From contig CALQCV020000061.1 of the NCBI GenBank assembly GCA_943329165.2, positions 1 through 9,177 of the forward strand: DNA of 9,177 nt, written 5' to 3'. This DNA comes from Candidatus Nitrotoga sp. CP45 (GTDB lineage: Bacteria > Bacteroidota > Bacteroidia > Flavobacteriales > Flavobacteriaceae). Under the pieces are notes generated by a model. That model saw only the letters and a list, made by a program, of their open reading frames with translations. It did no database searches and was not told where the DNA came from. The number at the start of each line of letters is the position of its first letter. The stretch's first letter is position 1. A program made the translations under genes and the position numbers. Shown here in pieces: positions 1-7,051 of this stretch.

Positions 1-335
1 CTTTAAAAAGTGAAGTGGAGCGCATTTGGTCAAAAGGCAAAAATGTAATTTTCGATATTGATGTTGCTGGCGGATTGCGAATTAAATCTAAATTTCCAAA
101 GGAAACCTTAGCTGTTTTTGTTAAACCGCCAAGTGTTGACGAACTAAAACGACGCTTAAAGGAACGTTCTACAGAAAGTGAAGACAAAATCAATATGCGA
201 ATTGCAAAAGCTCACGTAGAATTGGCAACTGCACCACAGTTTGATAAGGTTATTAAGAATTACGATTTAGATGTGGCAAAGCAGGAAGCCTATGAGTTAG
301 TGAAAGCATTTGTGAACACAGATTCCACAAATTAG
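1..335 (+). CDS. gmk: Guanylate kinase, C-terminal part (5' end outside window)
   Basis: Guanylate kinase phosphorylates GMP (and dGMP) to GDP with ATP in the cytoplasm, an essential step of purine nucleotide synthesis. The reading frame is open from base 3, so about 110 C-terminal residues are visible; the family is usually about 190 residues, so the P-loop and most of the GMP-binding part lie upstream. Visible family signatures are GKNVIFDIDVAGG (the counterpart of the usual EIDVQGA segment), the LAVFVKPPSVDELKRRL lid-region segment and the arginine-rich RSTESEDKINMRI stretch. The internal ATG at 15 is not a start, because conserved sequence continues upstream of it. The last codons (tail NTDSTN) lie inside an inverted repeat that continues past the stop, so the tail is probably repeat-derived. 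nadD follows 66 bases downstream on the same strand. Confidence 0.95.
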   Translation, partial: LKSEVERIWSKGKNVIFDIDVAGGLRIKSKFPKETLAVFVKPPSVDELKRRLKERSTESEDKINMRIAKAHVELATAPQFDKVIKNYDLDVAKQEAYELVKAFVNTDSTN

Positions 336-383
336 CTCAGATTCTATGAATTTTAATTTGTGTAAATCTGTGCAATCTGTGTT
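315..383. repeat. Palindromic repeat spanning the gmk stop codon and gmk-nadD gap
   Basis: AACACAGATT (315-324) pairs perfectly with AATCTGTGTT (374-383). ACAAATTA (327-334) pairs with TAATTTGT (354-361). AATCTGTG occurs twice in direct orientation on the right side (365-372 and 374-381), so the left CACAGATT can pair with either copy. The loop is about 19 bases. The design, an inverted repeat built from short ATCTGTG units, resembles dispersed intergenic repeats that I recall from flavobacterial genomes. In RNA it would form a hairpin between gmk and nadD that could act as a weak terminator or mRNA-stability element; that role is inferred. Confidence 0.7.
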
Positions 384-401
384 ATTTAATAAGTAGTGAT
401 T

Positions 402-983
402 ATGAAAATCGGACTCTATTTCGGCACTTTCAACCCAATCCATATTGGACATATGATTATTGCTAATCATATGGCTGAGCATTCCGATTTAGATCAGATT
501 TGGATGGTCGTTACTCCGCATAATCCACACAAACAAAAGACTACTTTGCTCGATGATTACCAGCGTTTGCACATGGTTTCTTTGGCAACCGAAGATTTTA
601 CCAAAATCAAACCTTCCGATATTGAATTTAAATTGCCACAGCCTAATTATACTGTAAATACGTTGGCGCATTTGGAAGAAAAATATCCAAAGCATGAATT
701 TGCCTTAATAATGGGAGAAGACAATCTGAATTCGCTTCACAAATGGAAAAACTATGAAGTCATTTTGGAAAACCATCATGTCTATGTGTATCCAAGACTA
801 AATTCAGGAGAGATTGATGAACAATTTATAAATCACAATAAAATCCACCGTGTTGGTGCTCCGGTAATTGAACTTTCATCTACATTTATTCGGGAAAGTA
901 TCAAAAATAAAAAGAATGTAGCACCAATGTTACCTCAAAAAGTTTGGGACTATATCGATAGTGGTGCTTTTTATAAGAAGTAG
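402..983 (+). CDS. nadD: Nicotinate-nucleotide adenylyltransferase
   Basis: This cytoplasmic enzyme transfers AMP from ATP to nicotinate mononucleotide, giving deamido-NAD, the penultimate step of NAD synthesis. The 193-residue protein has the usual family length. The nucleotidyltransferase signature GTFNPIHIGH is at residues 8-17, with the HxGH histidines that bind ATP phosphates. TPHNPHK lies near residue 40, MGEDNLNSLHKWK (the xGxDNLxxLHxWK family segment) near the middle, and SSTFIRES, the C-terminal (S/T)STxIR motif, near residue 165. The ATG at 402 is chosen over an in-frame GTG at 396 because the family starts directly with MKIGLYFG. No clear Shine-Dalgarno is seen, which is usual for this phylum. 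It probably shares a transcript with gmk, subject to the hairpin between them. Confidence 0.96.
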   Translation: MKIGLYFGTFNPIHIGHMIIANHMAEHSDLDQIWMVVTPHNPHKQKTTLLDDYQRLHMVSLATEDFTKIKPSDIEFKLPQPNYTVNTLAHLEEKYPKHEFALIMGEDNLNSLHKWKNYEVILENHHVYVYPRLNSGEIDEQFINHNKIHRVGAPVIELSSTFIRESIKNKKNVAPMLPQKVWDYIDSGAFYKK

Positions 984-998
984 TTTTTTTTAAAATAT

Positions 999-1020
999 CA
1001 TTTTAAAATGAGTATTTTTG
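999..1020 (+). promoter_or_regulatory. Possible gpsA promoter (-7 box) beside a 12-bp palindrome
   Basis: TATTTTTG at 1013-1020 matches the Bacteroidota -7 consensus TAnnTTTG and would give a leader of roughly 15 bases before the gpsA ATG. Just upstream, CATTTTAAAATG (999-1010) is a perfect 12-bp palindrome following an eight-T run. No TTG -33 element is visible at the expected spacing, so the call rests on one box in AT-rich DNA. Confidence 0.35.
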
Positions 1021-1041
1021 ATTGATATAAAAGTTTTTTTA

Positions 1042-2037
1042 ATGAATAAATCTCCAAAATTTGCAGTAATCGGTGGCGGAAGTTGGGCTACAGCCATTGC
1101 AAAAATGCTTTGCGTTAATCTTGACGAAATTGCCTGGTACATGCGAAATGAGTCGGCAATTAATCATATAAAAACCCAAAAACACAATCCAAATTATTTA
1201 AGTTCCGTTGAGTTTGATACCAAAAAACTCAGATTAACTTCGGATATAAACGAAGCGGTAACTTATGCAGATTACATCATTTTTGCTATTCCATCGGCTT
1301 TCTTGAGTACTGAATTGGAAAAATTAACGGTAAGTTTGAAAGACAAGGTTATTTTTTCTGCTATAAAAGGTATTGTTCCCGAAACGTTCTTGATAGTTGG
1401 CGAACATTTTCATAAAAAATATGATATTCCTTTTGAAAATATTGGCGTGATTACTGGTCCATGTCACGCAGAAGAAGTTGCGCTGGAACGACTTTCTTAT
1501 TTGACGATTGCTTGTGGCGATTCAGATAAAGCTAAAGTTGTTGCCAAAGTTCTTTCCGGAAATTATATTAAAACTAAAATTTCGGACGATATTATCGGTA
1601 CGGAATATGCCGCCATGCTAAAAAATATTTATGCTATTGCGGCTGGAATTGCTCATGGTTTAGGCTATGGCGATAACTTCCAATCGGTTATAATGAGTAA
1701 TTCGATTCGCGAGATGAAAAAATTCATTCGTAAAGTGCATAAGATGAAACGAAATATTAATGATTCTGCTTATTTGGGCGATTTATTGGTTACGGGTTAT
1801 TCGGTATTTTCAAGAAATAGAATGTTCGGTAACATGATTGGGAAAGGCTATACCGTAAAATCGGCTATGATGGAAATGTCAATGGTTGCCGAAGGATATT
1901 ATGCTGTCAAAAGCGCTTATAAATTAAACCAGGAATACAAAGCCAAAACACCAATTATTGATGCCGTTTATCAGATTTTGTATGAAGGAAAAGAAGCGAA
2001 AGCCGTGTTTAAAAAACTAACGGAGAAGTTGGATTAA
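1042..2037 (+). CDS. gpsA: NAD(P)+-dependent glycerol-3-phosphate dehydrogenase
   Basis: It interconverts dihydroxyacetone phosphate and sn-glycerol 3-phosphate using NAD(P)H, supplying the backbone for phospholipid synthesis in the cytoplasm. The 331-residue length is normal. The Rossmann nucleotide-binding loop GGGSWATA is at residues 11-18. KGIVPET near 109-115 and GPCHAEEVA near 139-147 match the family's conserved blocks (commonly KG and GPSFAxEVA; GPCHAEE looks like a lineage variant). The likely catalytic lysine is K194 in MLKNIYAIAAG. The substrate-site block GDLLVTGYSVFSRNRMFG is at about 246-263. ATG at 1042 is preferred to an in-frame TTG at 1018, because the latter adds eight residues lying in a promoter-like stretch. 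A strong terminator follows 23 bases after the stop. Confidence 0.96.
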   Translation: MNKSPKFAVIGGGSWATAIAKMLCVNLDEIAWYMRNESAINHIKTQKHNPNYLSSVEFDTKKLRLTSDINEAVTYADYIIFAIPSAFLSTELEKLTVSLKDKVIFSAIKGIVPETFLIVGEHFHKKYDIPFENIGVITGPCHAEEVALERLSYLTIACGDSDKAKVVAKVLSGNYIKTKISDDIIGTEYAAMLKNIYAIAAGIAHGLGYGDNFQSVIMSNSIREMKKFIRKVHKMKRNINDSAYLGDLLVTGYSVFSRNRMFGNMIGKGYTVKSAMMEMSMVAEGYYAVKSAYKLNQEYKAKTPIIDAVYQILYEGKEAKAVFKKLTEKLD

Positions 2038-2060
2038 TTTTTTTAAAACTAAATACAAAA

Positions 2061-2090
2061 AAAAGAGTCCTGAATTGTCGGGACTCTTTT
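2061..2090. terminator. Bidirectional intrinsic terminator between convergent transcripts
   Basis: AAAAGAGTCC (2061-2070) and GGACTCTTTT (2081-2090) form a perfect 10-bp stem. It extends inward by T-G, G-C and A-T pairs, leaving a 4-base loop. T-rich sequence follows on the plus strand, and an eight-base A run at the left edge gives a U tract on the minus strand. It sits between the gpsA stop (2037) and the stop of the minus-strand lipoprotein gene (2110), so it can end both transcripts. Confidence 0.9.
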
Positions 2091-2109
2091 GTGTAATTGG
2101 AATAAAGTA

Positions 2110-3426
2110 TTAATTCACTTTAACATTATCAACTCTCCACAAAGTTGCACCTGCTGCTGTAGTTGACACATATTTAAAGGCAATTCGCACATTAGATTGT
2201 CCAGCAACAGAAGTTAACGCAATATTACCTGAATCTTTCCAAGTTGTAGAAGTTGCCAATGAAGGTACTGTCAGTTGTGTCCATGTTGCCGCTGTTGGAG
2301 TTCCTGAACCTGAATAATTTGTTGAAACATAAACAGCAAGTGCTGTTCCTGAATACGGTCTTGAAGTTTGGAACGTTAATCTTGGCGTACTTACACCCGT
2401 TAAATCAATGGCGGGAGAAATCAACCAATCTTCGTTATTTTGAGATGATCCACTTGCGTAACCATTCATGTCAGCACAATTCCCTGGATTACCATTTGCA
2501 GTATTCAAAGTCCAAACTTGAGAGCCTGTTACGGTAAATTTAGTCCAATTAGGGAAGTTGGTAGTGAACGGCTCTTCGAAAAGAGCAACCACTCTTGGAT
2601 TGGTTAATTTAACATCATTTAAAGTACGAATCATGAACTGGTAAGTACTTCCGTATTTTGTCATAACACCTCTTACAGTTCCACTCAGCATTGGAATAGT
2701 TTCGCCAGCAAAAGTAGCATATTGGCTTACTCTAGCAATAACTGTATTTCCGTCAACGTCGGTTAGAACGTTGTTTGTAGCTCCTCCACCTGAGTCAACA
2801 GAGAAATACGTTTTCCCTGCCCAACCATCAGCAAACTGAACATTATCAATCTCAACCAATTTATTCAAATACTGATTTGATCTAGCCTGAGGAATGGTTA
2901 AATGATTTACCAATACATCTTCGTTCACACTTGAACATGATTTTGTAATTACGCTTTTATATTCTGCACCTGAGATTCTTCCCAATTTATCGTCTGTCAG
3001 ATTTGTAGGTGTTTCATTGTTATATAGCGAACCTAAAACTACTGCATTAGCGTCTATTTGATAGTATCTGTTTTTTAAGTTAATAAAGACTTTTCTTCCC
3101 GGAGGATATTCATTGTATAGATTATAATTATCAATAGGCATACTAAATCCTGTCAATCCATCAACAGAAACAAAAGAGATTGATTTATAGAAATTACCTC
3201 CTTCATCACTCGATACCACATAAGCTTCAATGATATCATCAGCTGTGTACTGAATATAATTTGGATACGATGGTGGTGCAGGTGTAGTTAACACAGTTAC
3301 CGGTTTTGTTGCTGTTACATCGTAACAATCACTGCTTAAATCTGGATTCTTGTATTCGTCACTATTAACACATCCTGCAAAAGTTGACAAAAGTGCTAGC
3401 GATAAAAGTTTAAATATATTTTTCAT
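2110..3426 (-). CDS. Surface lipoprotein, DUF5689-like region plus choice-of-anchor-J-like C-terminal domain
   Basis: This is a 438-residue predicted lipoprotein. Residues 1-18 are a lipoprotein signal peptide ending in a FAGC lipobox, with C19 the acylated cysteine. The following VNSDE places acidic residues close to the cysteine, resembling the lipoprotein export signal that sends Bacteroidota lipoproteins to the outer leaflet. Residues about 55-280 resemble DUF5689 (beta-rich, with an OB-fold-like feel; motifs IEAYVVSSDEGGNFYKSI, LNKLVEIDNVQF and GTVRGVMTKYG). Residues about 282-438 form a beta-sandwich-like domain with EDWLISPAIDL, WTQLTVP and VRIAFKYV, ending in DNVKVN. The C-terminal domain is paralogous to the protein encoded just upstream. 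It is the last gene of a three-gene operon, 3 bases after the preceding stop. Molecular function is unknown; a ligand-binding partner for the receptor is inferred. Confidence 0.85.
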   Translation of the reverse strand: MKNIFKLLSLALLSTFAGCVNSDEYKNPDLSSDCYDVTATKPVTVLTTPAPPSYPNYIQYTADDIIEAYVVSSDEGGNFYKSISFVSVDGLTGFSMPIDNYNLYNEYPPGRKVFINLKNRYYQIDANAVVLGSLYNNETPTNLTDDKLGRISGAEYKSVITKSCSSVNEDVLVNHLTIPQARSNQYLNKLVEIDNVQFADGWAGKTYFSVDSGGGATNNVLTDVDGNTVIARVSQYATFAGETIPMLSGTVRGVMTKYGSTYQFMIRTLNDVKLTNPRVVALFEEPFTTNFPNWTKFTVTGSQVWTLNTANGNPGNCADMNGYASGSSQNNEDWLISPAIDLTGVSTPRLTFQTSRPYSGTALAVYVSTNYSGSGTPTAATWTQLTVPSLATSTTWKDSGNIALTSVAGQSNVRIAFKYVSTTAAGATLWRVDNVKVN

Positions 3427-3428
3427 AG
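3407..3428. repeat. 22-bp direct repeat, copy 1, over a lipoprotein start codon
   Basis: The 22 bases at 3407-3428 are identical to those at 4034-4055. They cover the start codon, the first codons (MKNIFKL) and two bases upstream of the DUF5689-type lipoprotein gene. Similarity continues into the signal peptide with a 3-base indel. This fits a tandem duplication of the gene start. Confidence 0.75.
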
Positions 3429-3429
3429 C

Positions 3430-4053
3430 TTAATTATTTTCAAACAATTTAATATTATCTAACTGGAAAGTTGTTGTTTTATTACCTGCTTTGCTTCCAA
3501 TGTATTTAAAGGCGATATGCACATTGTCACTGTTGTAGTTATTGCTGCTTAAATCAATAAGACCACTATTTACAAAAACATTGTCAACAGTTGGTAAAGT
3601 TGGAACTGTTATTTCGGTCCACGTTGCGGTAGCTATACCTGCAGTAGTTTCATCAAAATTTGTAGATACTAGTACTTTAAATTCTGCTCCGTTGGTGAAT
3701 CTAGCTTGTAAATCAAAATTTAATGTTTCTTTTTCAGTTGTTGTAAAATCTATTTTTGACGTAATCAACCAAGATTCATCACTAGTTCCTGCAGCCGAAT
3801 AGAAAGAAGAAAACTCAGCGAATTTACTGTCGTTAAACGTTTTACATATCCATTTACGAGTTCCTAATGAATTGAAGTTTGTCCAGCCTTCAATGTTAAT
3901 TGGAATTTCAGTACTTCCGCTACCAGCAGTTTGGTCTTCAAAAGATTGAGCGAAAAATTGTTGTTTGTATGGCGGAATTTCCTCATCACCTGTACATCCT
4001 ATTGTCAAACCTAAGGTAAGCAATACGAGCGATAGTTTAAATATATTTTTCAT
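3430..4053 (-). CDS. Small surface lipoprotein with choice-of-anchor-J-like domain
   Basis: This is a 207-residue predicted lipoprotein. The signal peptide ends in the lipobox TIGC with C20 acylated, and TGDEE follows directly, an acidic export-signal-like tail that suggests display on the cell surface. The mature part is a single beta-rich domain with QSFEDQTAG near 36-44, ESWLITSKIDF near 93-103, WTEITVP near 145-151 and VHIAFKYIGS near 178-187, ending near 200 in LDNIKLF. This pattern fits the choice-of-anchor J / DUF5017-like group of Bacteroidota surface proteins. It aligns over its length with the C-terminal third of the next gene in the operon, and the first codons of the two genes are identical in DNA. 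It lies 11 bases after the receptor gene and 3 bases before the DUF5689-type gene, so it is almost certainly co-transcribed. Ligand unknown. Confidence 0.85.
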   Translation of the reverse strand: MKNIFKLSLVLLTLGLTIGCTGDEEIPPYKQQFFAQSFEDQTAGSGSTEIPINIEGWTNFNSLGTRKWICKTFNDSKFAEFSSFYSAAGTSDESWLITSKIDFTTTEKETLNFDLQARFTNGAEFKVLVSTNFDETTAGIATATWTEITVPTLPTVDNVFVNSGLIDLSSNNYNSDNVHIAFKYIGSKAGNKTTTFQLDNIKLFENN

Positions 4054-4055
4054 AG
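4034..4055. repeat. 22-bp direct repeat, copy 2, over a lipoprotein start codon
   Basis: This is identical to 3407-3428 and covers the start of the small lipoprotein gene. The exact DNA match contrasts with the much greater divergence of the remaining coding sequence, so either the duplication was confined to the 5' end, or the signal-peptide region is conserved or homogenised. Confidence 0.75.
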
Positions 4056-4064
4056 TATGTTATT

Positions 4065-6914
4065 TTAAAAATTAATGTAAACATTAACGAAATACGTTCT
4101 TCCGAAACCATAGAAATATTTATGGCCAAATGATGGAGTTCCATTAGCATTGTCGGCAACATAATCAGGGAAAGTAGCTTTTCTTGACTGCTCAAATCCT
4201 CCCGTTTTATACTTAACGTCAAACACGTTGTTAACACTAGCAAAGAATCCGAAAGTATCGTTTCCAACTTTCCACGATTTTCCTCCCACTAAATTTACTA
4301 AAGTAACCGGATCAAATTTTTCTTGTCGTAATGCTTTTCTAACCGCTTCTTCTGTAGCTCCATCAAATCCAATTCCGGTATTTGAATCTGCAATTACAAA
4401 GTTAGTAGTTCTTGTAATATTAGAAATATCAATGTAAGTATCTGCCAAATAATTCGCATTAGCACCAATCCACCAGAACTTTGGATCTCTGTATTCTAAA
4501 CCTATAGAATAAGCTTGTTGTGGCGCACCAGATACTCGATACCCTTTCAAATAAGTTGGTCCAAAATCTGTAATTGGGCTAGTATTTGTTAATGACGCTT
4601 GTCCATCATCATTGATTTTTAAGTTAGGATTGTTATCGTATTTGTATTCTGCATACGAAGCTGCTCCTGTTACTTTAATTGTAGATGTTATTTGATATTC
4701 CATACCAAATTCTCCGCCAATATTCTTTTTGTTGATTCCGGTTACGATTTCATTAATAAATGAATCTTCATTACCGTCTCCTACCACATCTGTATCAAAC
4801 AATCCTTCTCCATAGAAGAAAGAAACTTTTGAAGAGTTCATTATTTTGCTGTAATACCCTGTAATCCTTGCTTTGAATTTAGGTGCCTTAAAGATGTAAC
4901 TTGCGTCAGCACTGATAATATTTTCGCTTGTTAAATCTGGGGTAACATTATTGTTTAAACGCGCATTAGAAAAAACATTTCTTAATGTAGGTGCCTTAGT
5001 ATAATAAGCTCCATTAAAATCAAAATAACTTCTTCCGCTTAATTTATAAGTCAAACCTCCTTTAAAACCGAAGTTCTCATAAATTTCAGAACCACTTTTA
5101 CCGTAAGAAGTATTTGCATATATTCCATTTTTATACAATCCTTCTCTTTGATACTCTGATCGCGAGAATGATTCTGCCAAATAGAAATCAATTTTTTTAT
5201 AGGTAAACTTAAACTGTGTAAAAGCATCAAAAGTAGTCGCATCTAAATTGTAATTGTAGCCATACTCATCTCCTTTTCCAACTCTTCTTCCTGGGTTATT
5301 TAAGTCAGACTGACCCGCATCACCTTGATAAAACGGATCAACATCCTCAAAATAAAGACCTCCTAATAAATCGGTTAGCAATTGGTAGTTATGTGATTTT
5401 AATCTTTTAAAATTAACACCGCCATTCATGAATATGTTGTCTGACAATTTAGTATTGATAATTGAATTTGCAGCCCATAGCTTATCATCTGTTCTGTCTT
5501 CATAAAGGGTATATTTGGCTTTTGCTGGTTGACGCCCAATTTCATTCCCAGAAGAATCATAGATTGGAGTAGTGTTGGCACTATACATAGCATTCCAATC
5601 AATTTGCCCGTCAGCTAAAAAGTTTGCTCTCGCTGTATCTGCGTTTGGATTGGTGAGAATAGGATTCCCACTTCCGTCAACACCAGGCACGTATGAACTT
5701 GGTTGGTTTAAAAAGTAACTTGGTAAGTTTCTGTAATATGTAGGATCTGGGCTGTTAGCTGTTTGATAATCCAATCTGCTGTTCCCAATGTGCCCTACCT
5801 GATAAGATACAGTTGTATTTAAGTTTGTATTGTCAGACATTTTCCAATAATGCGTCAGCATGTTCAATGGCTCTTCAATATCTTTATCTCTTGAATTTCT
5901 TTTTCTTCCATTCTGCCATCCCCAATATGAGTTATACTGAAATCCTTTAAGGTTATTTACCTCCTCGGTATTAGGAGATGATTTTCCTCTTCTGTTTTGA
6001 GCTAAGATTGAGGTAAAATTTAAAGAGTGTCTGCTATTAATTTTCTTTTCAACACTTGCAAATAATGAATTGGCGCTGTAATCAGTTCCTTCAAAATAAC
6101 CTTCTTGTGCCCATCTTCTTGATGCGGAAACTACAAACGCCCATCCATTTGTATTAGTACCGGAAGCATATGTTCCCATTGATCTCCAACTATAATTGGT
6201 ATTCGTTCCTGAAAAGGAAACCCTAGCGCCTCTTCTGTAAATTGAAGCTCTTGTATTGATCTCTTGTGTTCCTAATATCCCCCCAAAAGTATAATCTGAC
6301 GGAGCTGAACCAGAAGTAAACTCTTGGTTTCTTGTTGCATCATTTAATCCTCCCCAATTACCAAATTGAGGTCTTCCATCATATATTTTATTCATTGAAA
6401 TGCCATTAATCATGGTGTTCCCATACTCATTATCAAGTCCTCTTATTTTAAAACGGGCTTGTCCCCAATTGAATGCAGCTGTTTGTTGAAATACATCTCT
6501 GGAAGCCTGTAATAAGCCTGATGTGTTTTCAGAACCACTATTGTCATCCTCTAAGTCATTGTCGGTAATGGTTACTAAACTTAATTGTTGTTCAGAAGTA
6601 ATGTCTTCTTCAAGGACTACAACACCTAAATCTACTATTTTGCCCTCTTCAACCTCAACGGCCAACAACTGATCTTTTAATCCGGCACTTTTAATCTGAA
6701 TTAATTGGCTTCCTTTCGGAACATCTTTAAAAATAAAGACACCCATCGCATCTGTAAGAACTGTTAAGCTCGTATTTTGAATAGAAGCTACAACGTTTTG
6801 TAATGGTTTTTGTGTTTTAGAATCTACAACTTTTCCAGTTATTCCAGTTGTAGTTTGTGCAAAACTAAAAAACACTTGCATTACCAATAATGTACTAAAA
6901 ACAAGTTTTTTCAT
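4065..6914 (-). CDS. TonB-dependent outer-membrane receptor with carboxypeptidase-regulatory-like N-terminal domain
   Basis: This is a 949-residue predicted outer-membrane active transporter. Residues 1-19 are a signal peptide ending in SFA before QTTTG. Residues about 23-105 form a carboxypeptidase D regulatory-like beta-sandwich (TGKVVDSKTQKPLQNVVASI, then TDAMGVFIFKDVPKGS), common at the N-terminus of Bacteroidota receptors. A plug domain follows at about 130-235, with FKIRGLDNEYGNTMINGISM and NWGGLNDATRNQ. The remainder is rich in aromatic and Tyr/Asn beta-strand sequence and closes with the aromatic terminal strand TYFVNVYINF, typical of a 22-strand barrel. No SusD-like gene is adjacent, so this is not a standard SusCD pair; two surface lipoproteins follow instead (11-base gap, then 3-base gap). 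Transcription likely starts in the 137-bp region shared with the divergent EEP enzyme gene. The imported substrate cannot be read from sequence; nucleic-acid or phosphate-ester breakdown products are suggested by the neighbour only. Confidence 0.92.
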   Translation of the reverse strand: MKKLVFSTLLVMQVFFSFAQTTTGITGKVVDSKTQKPLQNVVASIQNTSLTVLTDAMGVFIFKDVPKGSQLIQIKSAGLKDQLLAVEVEEGKIVDLGVVVLEEDITSEQQLSLVTITDNDLEDDNSGSENTSGLLQASRDVFQQTAAFNWGQARFKIRGLDNEYGNTMINGISMNKIYDGRPQFGNWGGLNDATRNQEFTSGSAPSDYTFGGILGTQEINTRASIYRRGARVSFSGTNTNYSWRSMGTYASGTNTNGWAFVVSASRRWAQEGYFEGTDYSANSLFASVEKKINSRHSLNFTSILAQNRRGKSSPNTEEVNNLKGFQYNSYWGWQNGRKRNSRDKDIEEPLNMLTHYWKMSDNTNLNTTVSYQVGHIGNSRLDYQTANSPDPTYYRNLPSYFLNQPSSYVPGVDGSGNPILTNPNADTARANFLADGQIDWNAMYSANTTPIYDSSGNEIGRQPAKAKYTLYEDRTDDKLWAANSIINTKLSDNIFMNGGVNFKRLKSHNYQLLTDLLGGLYFEDVDPFYQGDAGQSDLNNPGRRVGKGDEYGYNYNLDATTFDAFTQFKFTYKKIDFYLAESFSRSEYQREGLYKNGIYANTSYGKSGSEIYENFGFKGGLTYKLSGRSYFDFNGAYYTKAPTLRNVFSNARLNNNVTPDLTSENIISADASYIFKAPKFKARITGYYSKIMNSSKVSFFYGEGLFDTDVVGDGNEDSFINEIVTGINKKNIGGEFGMEYQITSTIKVTGAASYAEYKYDNNPNLKINDDGQASLTNTSPITDFGPTYLKGYRVSGAPQQAYSIGLEYRDPKFWWIGANANYLADTYIDISNITRTTNFVIADSNTGIGFDGATEEAVRKALRQEKFDPVTLVNLVGGKSWKVGNDTFGFFASVNNVFDVKYKTGGFEQSRKATFPDYVADNANGTPSFGHKYFYGFGRTYFVNVYINF

Positions 6915-6970
6915 AAATAAAATTAAGTTAATTTCTCTTTGCCGTAAGCTTAATAAAAACTTAAAGCGGA

Positions 6971-6978
6971 CAAATGTA
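6971..6978 (-). promoter_or_regulatory. Possible -7 box for the receptor-lipoprotein operon
   Basis: Read on the minus strand this is TACATTTG, a full match to the Bacteroidota TAnnTTTG box, 57 bases upstream of the receptor ATG. No TTG -33 element is evident at 17-23 bases upstream, so this is a moderate call. Confidence 0.45.
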
Positions 6979-6998
6979 CATCTTTTAATAATATTATC

Positions 6999-7006
6999 TA
7001 CTTTTG
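6999..7006 (+). promoter_or_regulatory. Possible -7 box for the secreted EEP enzyme gene
   Basis: TACTTTTG fully matches TAnnTTTG and lies 45 bases upstream of the ATG at 7052. A TTGACA at 7027-7032 is too close to the start codon to be a useful -35 element. The two divergent boxes are only about 20 bases apart, so one regulator bound here could affect both transcripts. Confidence 0.4.
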
Positions 7007-7051
7007 ACTCGAAGTTTGTAAAAAACTTGACAATTAATTAATATATGTTTT

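Noticed and set aside
1018..1041. TTG start extending gpsA by eight residues
   Set aside because: The extension overlaps a TAnnTTTG box and adds residues not expected in the family; ATG at 1042 fits better.
2253..2537. Plus-strand 94-codon frame opposite the DUF5689-type lipoprotein
   Set aside because: It is antisense to a clear gene, with low-complexity Leu/Ser/Asn content and no family resemblance.
4037..4267. Minus-strand 76-codon frame inside the receptor 3' end
   Set aside because: It is out of frame with the receptor and small lipoprotein genes, has no recognisable signature and no independent spacing; it is a shadow frame.
4065..6914. Receptor considered as a SusC of a SusCD polysaccharide system
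   Set aside because: No SusD-like lipoprotein or carbohydrate enzyme is adjacent; the two lipoproteins have different domain content.
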